From positions 62,001 to 126,000 of the forward strand of contig NZ_VSZS01000068.1 of assembly GCF_008180155.1 (NCBI RefSeq): a DNA stretch of 64,000 nucleotides, in the 5' to 3' direction. This stretch comes from Neoaquamicrobium microcysteis (GTDB lineage: Bacteria > Pseudomonadota > Alphaproteobacteria > Rhizobiales > Rhizobiaceae). Made by a program: the position numbers and the translations under genes. The notes below the pieces were generated by a model. The model did not search any database. It saw only the letters and a list, made by a program, of their open reading frames with translations, and was not told where the DNA came from. Shown in pieces: positions 53,917-62,540 of the stretch; the first letter of the stretch is position 1; every line of letters starts with the position of its first letter.

Positions 53917-55554
53917 ATGGAAAGACCCGGTTTCGACGCCGCGCTCAGTGCGCTGAAGGCCCACCGCGAAGCGCTGATGCCATTCGATATGCGAAAGGCG
54001 TTCGCATCCGAGCCGGACCGGTTCAAGGCTTTCTCGCTGAGGCTGGACGATCTGCTCTTCGACTTCTCCAAATGTGCGCTGACCTCCGAGACCGTCTCGC
54101 TGCTGGAGGCGCTTGCACGGACCGCCGGCGTGGAGCGACGCCGTGAGGCGATGCTGTCGGGCGAGAAGATCAACGCGACCGAAAACCGGGCGGTGCTACA
54201 TACCGCCCTGCGCAACCCCGCCGACCGGCCCGTGATCGCCGACGGCAGGGACGTGATGGGCGAGGTGCACGCCGTGCTCGACGCAATGGCGACCTTTGCC
54301 GACGGTGTGCGCTCCGGCGCGATCAAGGGAGCGACGGGCCAGAAGATCACCGACATCGTCAATATCGGCATCGGCGGTTCCGACCTCGGCCCCGCCATGG
54401 CGACGCTGGCGCTCGCGCCGTATCATGACGGCCCGCGGGCGCACTATGTCTCCAACGTCGACGGGGCGCACATCGCCGATACACTGAAGGCGCTGGATCC
54501 CGCGACGACGCTTTTCATCATCGCATCCAAGACCTTCACGACTATCGAGACGATGACCAATGCCGATACCGCGCGACGCTGGATCGCCGGGACGCTGGGC
54601 GACGATGCGGTGTCGTCGCATTTTGCAGCCGTATCGACGGCGCTCGACAAGGTCGCGGCTTTCGGCATTCCACAGGATCGCGTCTTCGGCTTCTGGGACT
54701 GGGTCGGCGGGCGCTATTCGCTTTGGTCAGCCATCGGCCTGCCGGTGATGATCGCGGTGGGGCCTGAGAATTTCCGCGCTTTCCTGGCCGGGGCCCACGA
54801 GATGGACGAGCATTTTGCAACGGCTCCGATGTTGCAGAACCTGCCTCTCATGCTGGGCCTCGTCGGATACTGGCATCGGGTCGCCTGCGGCTATCCGGCC
54901 CGTGCGGTCATCCCCTACGATCAGAGGCTTTCGCGCCTGCCGGCCTATCTCCAGCAGCTCGACATGGAATCGAACGGCAAGGGCGTGACCATCGACGGCG
55001 AGCCGGTCGCCACCCCCACCGGCCCGCTGGTCTGGGGCGAGCCGGGCACCAACGGTCAGCACGCGTTCTTCCAGTTGCTGCACCAGGGCACAGACGTGAT
55101 CCCGGTCGAGTTTCTGGTTGCGGCCCAGGGGCACGAGCCGGAACTGAGCCACCACCACGACCTTCTGGTGGCCAACTGCTTCGCGCAGTCGGAAGCACTG
55201 ATGAAGGGTCGAACGCTGGAAGAGGCGCGGACGCAGATGCTTGCCAAGGGCATGGCCGCAGAAGACGTGGAGGCGATCGCGCCGCACCGGGTCTTCAGCG
55301 GCAACCGGCCGTCAGTAACGCTGCTCTACAGGACGCTCGACCCGTTCACACTGGGCCGGCTGGTCGCGCTTTACGAGCACCGCGTGTTCGTCGAGGCACA
55401 GCTCTTCGGCATCAACGCATTCGACCAGTGGGGCGTGGAACTGGGCAAGGAGCTTGCCACAGGTCTTCTGCCTGTCGTTGAAGGCAAGCAGGATGCCGCA
55501 GGCCGGGACGCGTCGACGGCCGGGCTCGTGCGACACATGCGCGGCCTCAAGTAG
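53917..55554 (+). CDS. pgi: Glucose-6-phosphate isomerase
   Basis: The 545-residue enzyme interconverts glucose-6-phosphate and fructose-6-phosphate. Active-site segments are [34 protein letters not shown] (phosphate-binding), [19 protein letters not shown]-type (here [15 protein letters not shown]) and [20 protein letters not shown] with the catalytic Glu and His. Length is typical. A downstream HAD phosphatase gene starts 13 bp after its stop codon. Confidence 0.97.
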   Translation: MERPGFDAALSALKAHREALMPFDMRKAFASEPDRFKAFSLRLDDLLFDFSKCALTSETVSLLEALARTAGVERRREAMLSGEKINATENRAVLHTALRNPADRPVIADGRDVMGEVHAVLDAMATFADGVRSGAIKGATGQKITDIVNIGIGGSDLGPAMATLALAPYHDGPRAHYVSNVDGAHIADTLKALDPATTLFIIASKTFTTIETMTNADTARRWIAGTLGDDAVSSHFAAVSTALDKVAAFGIPQDRVFGFWDWVGGRYSLWSAIGLPVMIAVGPENFRAFLAGAHEMDEHFATAPMLQNLPLMLGLVGYWHRVACGYPARAVIPYDQRLSRLPAYLQQLDMESNGKGVTIDGEPVATPTGPLVWGEPGTNGQHAFFQLLHQGTDVIPVEFLVAAQGHEPELSHHHDLLVANCFAQSEALMKGRTLEEARTQMLAKGMAAEDVEAIAPHRVFSGNRPSVTLLYRTLDPFTLGRLVALYEHRVFVEAQLFGINAFDQWGVELGKELATGLLPVVEGKQDAAGRDASTAGLVRHMRGLK

Positions 55555-55567
55555 CGGAGCGAGCAGG

Positions 55568-56278
55568 TTGGCCGACATCAAGGGCATTTTGTTCGACAAG
55601 GACGGCACGCTTGTCGATTTTCATGCAACGTGGTTCGCAATCGGCGACATTCTGGCGCTCCGGGCCGCCAATGGCGACCGCGAGCAGGCCAACGACCTGC
55701 TTGACGTGGCGGGCTTCGATTTCGAGGCACACAGGTTTCGGCCGGATTCGATCTTCGCGGCAGGAACCAACGCCGACATCGTGGCGCTCTGGTATCCGCA
55801 CTTGGCAAACGGCCCGCGGCAGGCGCTGATCGACGAGTTCGACCGGTTCACGACGGAGGAAGGAGCCGCGAAGCCCGTGGTGCTGGCCGGCTGCATCGAC
55901 GCTCTCAAATCGCTGCACGCCACCGGGTTGAGGCTGGGCGTAGCGACTAACGATTCCACCGGTGGGGCCGAACGCACGCTACTGGCACTGGGGGTCGCGC
56001 AGATGTTCGACGCAGCCTACGGGTACGACGCCGTGGCAAACCCCAAGCCGGCACCGGACACTGTCTACGCCTTCTGCGACCTGACCGGGCTCAAGCCGAC
56101 GCAGCTCGCCATGGTCGGTGATAATCGCCATGACCTCGAAATGGCGAGGGCCGGCGGCGTAGGGCTTGCGGTGGGCGTACTGTCGGGCACTGGCACGCGC
56201 GATTCACTTTCGCAACTGGCAGACGTGGTGCTGGATTCAATCGCGGACCTGCCCGGCTATCTCGCAGCCCAAGCGTAG
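55568..56278 (+). CDS. HAD-superfamily phosphatase (phosphoglycolate-phosphatase-like)
   Basis: The 236-residue hydrolase has HAD motif I DKDGTLVD with D10 and D12, a helical cap, motif II VATND, and motif IV MVGDNRHDLEMARAGG. Its substrate is probably a small sugar or glycolate phosphate. I use TTG 55568 (GGAG 10 nt upstream); earlier in-frame codons overlap pgi. Co-transcription with pgi is likely. Confidence 0.88.
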   Translation: MADIKGILFDKDGTLVDFHATWFAIGDILALRAANGDREQANDLLDVAGFDFEAHRFRPDSIFAAGTNADIVALWYPHLANGPRQALIDEFDRFTTEEGAAKPVVLAGCIDALKSLHATGLRLGVATNDSTGGAERTLLALGVAQMFDAAYGYDAVANPKPAPDTVYAFCDLTGLKPTQLAMVGDNRHDLEMARAGGVGLAVGVLSGTGTRDSLSQLADVVLDSIADLPGYLAAQA

Positions 56279-56324
56279 AGCGAGGTCTGGCACCGGGCGC
56301 ACGAGCGGCGAGATAGACGAGAGG

Positions 56325-57122
56325 TCAGCCGCTCTTGCGGCCACGATAGTTCGCCGGGCGCTTTTGCAGGAAGGCTGCGACGCCTTCCTTGTAGTCGTCC
56401 GACCAGCCTGCCTCGCGCTGAAGCGCACGCTCGACTTCGAGCTGTTCTTCCAGCGAGTTGCCCGAAGCGGCGTGGATCGCCTGCTTGGTGAGCGCAAAGG
56501 CGCGCGTCGGACCGTTGGCGAAGCTTTCGGCGAGCGCCGTCGCCTCGGCCATCAGGGCGTCGTCGTCCACAGCCTTCCAGATAAGCCCCCAGCTGGCGGC
56601 GTCTTCGGCCGGAAGCGGGTGGGCTGTCATGGCAAGCGCCTTGGCGCGCGCCTCGCCCAGATGCTTCGTCAGCCAGTAGGTGCCGCCGGCATCGGGGATG
56701 AGACCTATTTTCGAGAACGCCTGTATGAACTTGGCGGACTTTGCCGCGAGCACGATATCGCAGGCGAAGGCGATGTTGGCGCCCGCGCCCGCCGCCACGC
56801 CGTTGACTGCGCAGATGACCGGCATCTGCAGCCCGCGCAGCCTGCGCACCAGCGGGTTGTAATAGGTCTCGAGCGTCATTCCCAGATCGGGGCTGTCACC
56901 GAGGATGGTGGGGTCGCGGTCGGCAAGGTCCTGACCGGCACAAAAGCCTCGCCCCGCCCCGGTCAGCACAATCGCGCCGCAATCCTGATCGGCCTCGCAG
57001 GAGTCGATGGCGGCACGCAACGCGAGATGCTGCGCTTCGTTGAACGCATTGAGCCGCTCGGGCCGGTTGAGCGTAATGATGCTGTACCCGTCACGGCGTT
57101 CGTGAATGACGACGTCGTTCAA
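56325..57122 (-). CDS. paaG: Enoyl-CoA hydratase/isomerase family, PaaG-like
   Basis: The 265-residue crotonase has the oxyanion-hole GAGRGFCAGQDLADRD and NGVAAGAGANIAFACDIVLAA segments and C-terminal SDDYKEGVAAFLQKRPANYRGR, typical of PaaG (2-(1,2-epoxy-1,2-dihydrophenyl)acetyl-CoA isomerase). No other phenylacetate genes are seen here, so PaaG is a family-level call. GGGGAGGGAAG precedes ATG 57122. Confidence 0.88.
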   Translation of the reverse strand: MNDVVIHERRDGYSIITLNRPERLNAFNEAQHLALRAAIDSCEADQDCGAIVLTGAGRGFCAGQDLADRDPTILGDSPDLGMTLETYYNPLVRRLRGLQMPVICAVNGVAAGAGANIAFACDIVLAAKSAKFIQAFSKIGLIPDAGGTYWLTKHLGEARAKALAMTAHPLPAEDAASWGLIWKAVDDDALMAEATALAESFANGPTRAFALTKQAIHAASGNSLEEQLEVERALQREAGWSDDYKEGVAAFLQKRPANYRGRKSG

Positions 57123-57153
57123 ACTTCCCTCCCCGGAACCAACAACTGCCTGA

Positions 57154-58302
57154 TTATTCGAAAACGATCGCCGGCGCGGCCGGCTGCGCAGTAGCCTGAA
57201 CCCTCAACTGCTCCCAGACCTTCTCGGCAATGGCGCGGTAGACCTGCGCCTGGGCGCCTTGCGGATCGGAAACGACGACGGGCGTGCCGGCATCGGAGGA
57301 TTCGCGCACATCCATAGTCAAGGGCACCTCGCCCAGGAACGGCACACCGATGCGTTCGGCCTCGCGCCTTGCACCGCCATGGCCGAAGATGTCGTAGCGC
57401 GCGCCCGTGTCGGGAGCGAGGAAGTAGCTCATGTTTTCGACGATGCCGAGCAGCGGTACGTCGACCTTCCTGAACATGTTGATGCCCTTGCGTGCATCGA
57501 TGAGGGCGAGGTCCTGCGGCGTCGAGACGATAACCGCGCCGGCCAGAGGCACCTGCTGCGCCATGGTAAGCTGCGCGTCGCCGGTGCCGGGCGGCATGTC
57601 AACCACCAGCACGTCGAGCGTGCCCCATTCGACCTCGCGCAGCATCTGCGACAGCGCGGACATCACCATCGGGCCGCGCCAGATCATCGGCGTCTCCTCG
57701 TCGACGAGGAAGCCCATCGACATGACCTTGAGGCCATAGTTCTGCATCGGCCTGAGCACCTTGCCATCCACCGTTTCCGGCCGGCCGGAGATGCCCAGCA
57801 GACGTGGCATGGAAGGGCCATAGATGTCTGCATCGAGCACGCCGACCTTGAGCCCGTTGGCGGCAAGGCCGAGCGCGAGGTTGGCCGCCGTGGTGGACTT
57901 GCCAACGCCGCCCTTGCCGGACGCCACCGCGATGATGGCGCGCACGCCCGGAACGCCTGCCTTGCCCTGCTGGCGACTGGCAGGCGCGGGAGCCGGAGCA
58001 GGCGTCGGGCGCGGCGGGGCGGGACGCGGCGGAGCCGCCTCCATGCCGCCGCCCTTCTTCTCGGCGGTGAGCGCGACCACAGCACCCTCGACGCCCGGTA
58101 TCGACTTCACGGCGCGCTCTGCAGCCGCGCGTAGCGGCTCAAGCGCCTGTGCACGGTCCGACGGCACCGTAACGGAGAAGAAAACCTTTCCGTTGGCGAT
58201 GAAGATGTCGGACACAAGGCCGAGCGAAACGATATCGCCCTCGAAATCGGGGCCCTTGATCGTCTTCAGCTTCTCTATGACGGCTTCCTTGGTGACGGCC
58301 AT
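57154..58302 (-). CDS. mrp: Mrp/NBP35-family ATP-binding iron-sulfur carrier
   Basis: The 382-residue P-loop protein has an N-terminal MIP18/DUF59 domain (about 1-90), a Pro/Ala-rich linker, and the ATPase domain with deviant Walker A SGKGGVGKSTTAANLALGL. The FeS-carrier motif CPxC found in many Mrp proteins is absent: NMSYFLAPDTGARYDIFGHGG has no Cys. Related alphaproteobacterial forms often lack it, so this may be a different metal or assembly role. GGAAGAAG precedes ATG 58302. It diverges from the VOC genes. Confidence 0.91.
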   Translation of the reverse strand: MAVTKEAVIEKLKTIKGPDFEGDIVSLGLVSDIFIANGKVFFSVTVPSDRAQALEPLRAAAERAVKSIPGVEGAVVALTAEKKGGGMEAAPPRPAPPRPTPAPAPAPASRQQGKAGVPGVRAIIAVASGKGGVGKSTTAANLALGLAANGLKVGVLDADIYGPSMPRLLGISGRPETVDGKVLRPMQNYGLKVMSMGFLVDEETPMIWRGPMVMSALSQMLREVEWGTLDVLVVDMPPGTGDAQLTMAQQVPLAGAVIVSTPQDLALIDARKGINMFRKVDVPLLGIVENMSYFLAPDTGARYDIFGHGGARREAERIGVPFLGEVPLTMDVRESSDAGTPVVVSDPQGAQAQVYRAIAEKVWEQLRVQATAQPAAPAIVFE

Positions 58303-58494
58303 GGTGCTTCTTCCGCTTTTTTTATGTGCAGTCCAGATAATGCAGTTCAGATCGCGGGCCAAGGGCGCGCGTCACCCTCGTCGCAATGTCGCCGCCGAAA
58401 TGGCGAATATTTTTCCTGCCCTGTCGGCACGGGCGTGCTTGCCACGTCCTTGCGTCATCAGCCCCCAAGGGCGCGACGAAGGAAGGAGTAATTC

Positions 58495-58980
58495 ATGCAG
58501 AAGCTCACGACATGGCTCTGGTTCGAGAACCAGGCGGAAGAGGCCGCGCGCTACTACGCCTCGGTATTTCGCAACGCCAAAATGGGCGAGGTCGTCCACG
58601 CACCGGGCGGCGGCGAACCCTACACGACCGAAGGCCAGGTGCTGACGGCGGAGTTCGTCATCGAGGGGCACCACTTCTTCTGCCTCAACGGCGGGCCGCA
58701 CCCTGAAGCCAAGCCCAATGACGCCGTATCTTTCCATATCCTGTGCGCCGACCAGGCCGAGGTGGACGAGTACTGGAACAAGCTGGCCGCAGATGGCGGC
58801 CGAGAGGTGCAATGCGGCTGGGTGAAGGACAGATACGGGTTCTCATGGCAGATCGTGCCGGAAATTCTCGAACGCGTCATGGCCGGGCCTGATCGCGAAG
58901 CAGCCAAGCGCGTTACCGCGGCCATGATGAAGATGGTCAAGCTCGATGTCGCAGAACTGGAAAAGGCTGCCCGCGGCTGA
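58495..58980 (+). CDS. VOC-superfamily protein, PhnB/3-demethylubiquinone-methyltransferase-like
   Basis: The 161-residue protein of the vicinal-oxygen-chelate fold begins QKLTTWLWFENQAEEAARYYASVF and contains VLTAEFVIEGHHFFCLNGGP and NKLAADGGREVQCGWVKDRYGFSWQIVPEIL. Function is unknown beyond the metal-binding fold. GAAGGAAGGAG precedes ATG 58495. Confidence 0.88.
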   Translation: MQKLTTWLWFENQAEEAARYYASVFRNAKMGEVVHAPGGGEPYTTEGQVLTAEFVIEGHHFFCLNGGPHPEAKPNDAVSFHILCADQAEVDEYWNKLAADGGREVQCGWVKDRYGFSWQIVPEILERVMAGPDREAAKRVTAAMMKMVKLDVAELEKAARG

Positions 58981-59010
58981 GCCGCGACGCCGGAACAAGG
59001 AGACACGACG

Positions 59011-59427
59011 ATGCACTTCATTCCCTATCTGTCCTTCGACGGAAACTGCCGCGAGGCATTCGATTTCTACGCAAAAGTGCTCGATGGTGAGATCAAAGGC
59101 ATCGTCACCAACGGCGAGACGCCGATGGCGGGCGAGTTTTCGGCCGACGAGCAGGACAAGGTGATGAACGCCTATCTGGTGGCTGAAGGCGCGGAGCTGA
59201 TGGGAGCCGACGCGCCTTCGCACCATCCCTACTCGAAGCCGACCGGCTTCACGATATCGATCCAGCTCGACGACGATGCCCGGGCGGAGCGGATATTTGC
59301 CGCGCTGGCGGAAGGCGGCGACATACAGATGCCGATGGAAGGCACCTTCTGGGCAAGGAAGTTCGGAATGCTCGTCGACCGCTACGGCGTCCCCTGGATG
59401 GTCAACTCGGGCATGATCGAGCAATAG
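59011..59427 (+). CDS. VOC-superfamily protein, PhnB-like
   Basis: The 138-residue protein has a glyoxalase/bleomycin-resistance-like fold: FIPYLSFDGNCREAFDFYAKVLDGEI, then GTFWARKFGMLVDRYGVPWMVN. It follows the other VOC gene by 30 bp, with CAAGGAG upstream of ATG 59011, so they look co-transcribed. The substrate is unknown. Confidence 0.88.
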   Translation: MHFIPYLSFDGNCREAFDFYAKVLDGEIKGIVTNGETPMAGEFSADEQDKVMNAYLVAEGAELMGADAPSHHPYSKPTGFTISIQLDDDARAERIFAALAEGGDIQMPMEGTFWARKFGMLVDRYGVPWMVNSGMIEQ

Positions 59428-59465
59428 GCGTAGCGCGCGGACGCTGGCCGCGATAGCGTTCGGGC

Positions 59466-60365
59466 ATGATCGACAAGCTCGAATTCTTCATCGCTCTGGC
59501 GCGGGCGCAGCATTTCGGAAAGGCGGCCGAGGAGCTGGGCATTACACAGCCCACGCTTTCGGCCGCCGTGAAGCAGCTGGAAGACCAGTTGGGCGTGATG
59601 TTGGTGCAGCGCGGCTCGCGCTTTCAGGGCCTGACGCCGGAGGGCGAGCAGGTGCTGAGCTGGGCACGCCGCATCACCGGCGACGCGCGCACGATGAAGG
59701 AAGAGATGCGGGCTGCACGGCACGGCCTTGCCGGCCGGCTCAAGATCGCTGCCATCCCGACAGCGCTGGCGATGACGCCGCTGCTGACCACACCGTTTCG
59801 AGCCAGGCACCCCGGCGTAACTTTCACGATCCTGTCGCGCACATCCATCGAGGTGCTGTCGCTGCTCGGCAACTACGACATCGACGCCGGCATCACCTAT
59901 CTCGACAACGAGCCTCTCGGCCGCGTCGTCTCCGTGCCGCTCTATGCCGAGCGCTACCAACTCATCACGGCAGCGGGAAACCCGCTGTCGGAACGCGACA
60001 AGGTATCTTGGGCGGAGGTGGCCGCACTGCCGCTGTGCCTGCTGACGCCAGACATGCAGAACCGGCGCATCATCGACCAGCATCTGGCGGAAGCCGGCGC
60101 AAGCGCGCGACCGACGCTGGAAAGCAACTCTATGATCGTGCTGTTCTCGCACATCCGCACAGGCAAGTGGTCGTCGATAATGCCGCTCAATCTCGCCGAG
60201 ACGTTCGGCTTTGCCGAGCCAATCCGGGCCATCCCGATCGTCGAGCCGGACGCCAGCCATATCGTCGGGCTTGTCGCTGCCAAGCGCGAGCCGCACACAC
60301 CGCTGGTGGCGGCGCTTCTGGAAGAGGCGATGACGCTGGCAGGCGATTTCGCGCGGCGCGGCTGA
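59466..60365 (+). CDS. fdsR: LysR-family regulator of formate dehydrogenase (FdsR-like)
   Basis: The 299-residue regulator has an N-terminal winged helix (EFFIALARAQHFGKAAEELGITQPTLSAAVKQLEDQLG) and a LysR substrate-binding domain. It lies directly upstream of fdsGBA on the same strand, as FdsR does in known Fds operons; the identification rests on that context. GCGTTCGGGC gives no clear ribosome binding site before ATG 59466. Confidence 0.88.
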   Translation: MIDKLEFFIALARAQHFGKAAEELGITQPTLSAAVKQLEDQLGVMLVQRGSRFQGLTPEGEQVLSWARRITGDARTMKEEMRAARHGLAGRLKIAAIPTALAMTPLLTTPFRARHPGVTFTILSRTSIEVLSLLGNYDIDAGITYLDNEPLGRVVSVPLYAERYQLITAAGNPLSERDKVSWAEVAALPLCLLTPDMQNRRIIDQHLAEAGASARPTLESNSMIVLFSHIRTGKWSSIMPLNLAETFGFAEPIRAIPIVEPDASHIVGLVAAKREPHTPLVAALLEEAMTLAGDFARRG

Positions 60366-60388
60366 TCCATCATCCGATCGGGTCACAA

Positions 60389-60409
60389 TTGATAGAAAAC
60401 TTCTATCAA
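60389..60409. promoter_or_regulatory. Perfect 21-bp palindrome upstream of fdsG (candidate FdsR site)
   Basis: TTGATAGAA-AAC-TTCTATCAA has 9-bp perfect arms, and the spacing contains the T-N11-A pattern bound by LysR regulators. It lies 24 bp after the lysR stop codon and about 92 bp before the fdsG start codon, as expected for activation. Confidence 0.72.
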
Positions 60410-60500
60410 GCAACGGAACAGCTTTATTGATCCTGCCGGTTTCCTCTGTTTTCATAGACACTTAGCAAGTTTCGACTGGTTAAAGGGAGGGCGCTGCACG

Positions 60501-60977
60501 ATGATGCAGCCGCAAGGTACCCAAACCGAGGCGCAGGTCGCCGCGATCATCGATGAGTTCAAGGCTCTCGAAGGGCCGTTGCTGCCCATTTTGCATGGCA
60601 TTCAGGAAGAGTTCGGCTACGTGCCGCAGGAGGCGCTGCCGGTGATTGCCGGTGCGCTCAACCTGTCGAATGCCGAGGTGCACGGCGTCGTCACCTTCTA
60701 TCACGACTATCGCAGCAAACCCGCGGGCCGGCACGTGCTGAAACTCTGCCAGGCGGAAGCCTGCCAGTCGATGGGTTCCGATGCCGTTGCAGCACAGGTG
60801 AAGACCGCGCTGGGCATCGGCTTTCATGAGACGGCAGGCGACGGATCGGTGACGCTGGAGCCGGTATACTGCCTTGGCCTCTGCGCCTGCGCGCCCGCTG
60901 CGATGCTCGACGGCGAGGTTATCGGACGCGTCGATGCCGATGCCGTGGCAGAGATTGTGCGGGAGGTACGGACGTGA
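60501..60977 (+). CDS. fdsG: NAD-dependent formate dehydrogenase gamma subunit
   Basis: The 158-residue subunit is a NuoE-like thioredoxin-fold [2Fe-2S] protein with cluster cysteines C83, C88, C124 and C128 (LCQAEACQ and YCLGLCACAP). AGGGAGGG lies upstream; the start may be ATG 60501 or the next ATG. It overlaps fdsB by 4 nt. Confidence 0.94.
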   Translation: MMQPQGTQTEAQVAAIIDEFKALEGPLLPILHGIQEEFGYVPQEALPVIAGALNLSNAEVHGVVTFYHDYRSKPAGRHVLKLCQAEACQSMGSDAVAAQVKTALGIGFHETAGDGSVTLEPVYCLGLCACAPAAMLDGEVIGRVDADAVAEIVREVRT

Positions 60978-62530
60978 CCGCCATCATCTACGTACCGACC
61001 GATTCAGGTGCACTGGCGCTTGGCGCCGACAAGGTGGCGAATTCAATCGCATCCGAGCTTGAGACGCGCGGGGTTGAGGCCAGAATCGTGCGCAACGGGT
61101 CGCGCGGGATGTACTGGCTGGAGCCGATGGTCGAGGTTGCGACTGAAAGCGGTCGCGTCGCGTATGGCCCGGTGAAGGCGGCGGATGTGCTGTCGCTTTT
61201 CGATGCGGAGTTTCTTTCGGGCGGCAACCACCGGCTTTCGCTGGGCGATCCTGAGCGGATACCGTTTCTCGCACGCCAGACACGCCTGACATTCGCGCGC
61301 TGTGGCAAAACCGATCCCCTGTCGCTCGACGACTATCGAGCCCATGGCGGTCTCACCGGGCTCGAAAAGGCCGCAGCGATGACGCCCGCCGACATCGTAA
61401 AGACCGTGACGGATTCCGGCCTTCGCGGGCGTGGTGGCGCTGGCTTCCCGACCGGCATCAAGTGGAACACGGTGCTGGGCGCGGTAGCCGACCGCAAATA
61501 CATCGTCTGCAACGCCGACGAGGGCGATTCTGCCACCTTCGCCGACCGCATGATCATGGAGGGCGACCCCTTCGTCTTGATCGAAGGCATGGCGATCGCC
61601 GGCCTGGCTACGGGCGCGACCAAGGGGTTCGTCTATATCCGCTCCGAATATCCACACGCGATCCGCATGATGGAAAAGGCGGTGCAGGTCGCCCGGCGCG
61701 CAGGCGTGCTGGGCCCTGCGGTGATGGGCTCGCCCAACGCCTTCGACATTGAAATTCGTGCCGGCGCGGGCGCGTATGTCTGCGGCGAGGAAACCTCACT
61801 GCTCAATTCGCTGGAAGGAAAGCGCGGCGTGGTGCGCGCCAAGCCGCCGCTGCCGGCCATTCAGGGCCTGTTTGGCAAGCCGACGGTCATCAACAACGTT
61901 ATCTCGCTGGCTTCGGTGCCTGTTATTCTGGACAAGGGTGCGGAGTACTACCGCGATTTCGGCATGGGCCGCTCACGCGGCACCATCCCGATCCAGATCG
62001 CCGGCAACGTGAAGCATGGCGGGCTTTTCGAGGCCGCGTTCGGCATGACGCTGGGCGAGATCGTGGACGAGATCGGCGGCGGCACGGCGACCGGCCGTGA
62101 GATCAAGGCGGTTCAGGTGGGCGGGCCGCTCGGCGCATATTTCCCGCGCGCGCTGTTCGACACGCCGTTCGACTATGAAGCTTTCGCAGCCAAGGACGGG
62201 CTGATCGGCCATGCCGGCATAACCGTCTTCGACGAGACCGCCGACATGCTCAAGCAGGCGCGGTTCGCGATGGAGTTCTGCGCCATCGAGAGTTGCGGCA
62301 AGTGCACGCCCTGCCGTATCGGCTCCACACGAGGCGTCGAGACGCTCGACAAGGTGGCGGCAGGCGTCGAACCGGAGAAGAACCTCGCGCTCGTTACAGA
62401 CCTCTGCAACACGATGAAATTCGGTTCACTCTGCGCGTTGGGGGGCTTCACGCCCTACCCGGTCATGAGCGCCATCAATCATTTCCCGGATGACTTCGCG
62501 CCGCGTGCCGTCGCAGAAGCGGCAGAATAG
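60974..62530 (+). CDS. fdsB: NAD-dependent formate dehydrogenase beta subunit (diaphorase)
   Basis: The 518-residue NuoF-like subunit binds FMN, NAD+ and a [4Fe-4S] cluster: GLRGRGGAGFPTGIKWNTV, CNADEGDSATFADRMIMEGDPF and ESCGKCTPCRIGSTRG...LCNTMKFGSLCALGG. An N-terminal domain of about 120 residues precedes these, as in FdsB. It reduces NAD+ with electrons from the alpha subunit. Confidence 0.96.
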   Translation: MTAIIYVPTDSGALALGADKVANSIASELETRGVEARIVRNGSRGMYWLEPMVEVATESGRVAYGPVKAADVLSLFDAEFLSGGNHRLSLGDPERIPFLARQTRLTFARCGKTDPLSLDDYRAHGGLTGLEKAAAMTPADIVKTVTDSGLRGRGGAGFPTGIKWNTVLGAVADRKYIVCNADEGDSATFADRMIMEGDPFVLIEGMAIAGLATGATKGFVYIRSEYPHAIRMMEKAVQVARRAGVLGPAVMGSPNAFDIEIRAGAGAYVCGEETSLLNSLEGKRGVVRAKPPLPAIQGLFGKPTVINNVISLASVPVILDKGAEYYRDFGMGRSRGTIPIQIAGNVKHGGLFEAAFGMTLGEIVDEIGGGTATGREIKAVQVGGPLGAYFPRALFDTPFDYEAFAAKDGLIGHAGITVFDETADMLKQARFAMEFCAIESCGKCTPCRIGSTRGVETLDKVAAGVEPEKNLALVTDLCNTMKFGSLCALGGFTPYPVMSAINHFPDDFAPRAVAEAAE

Positions 62531-62540
62531 GAGAACCGCC

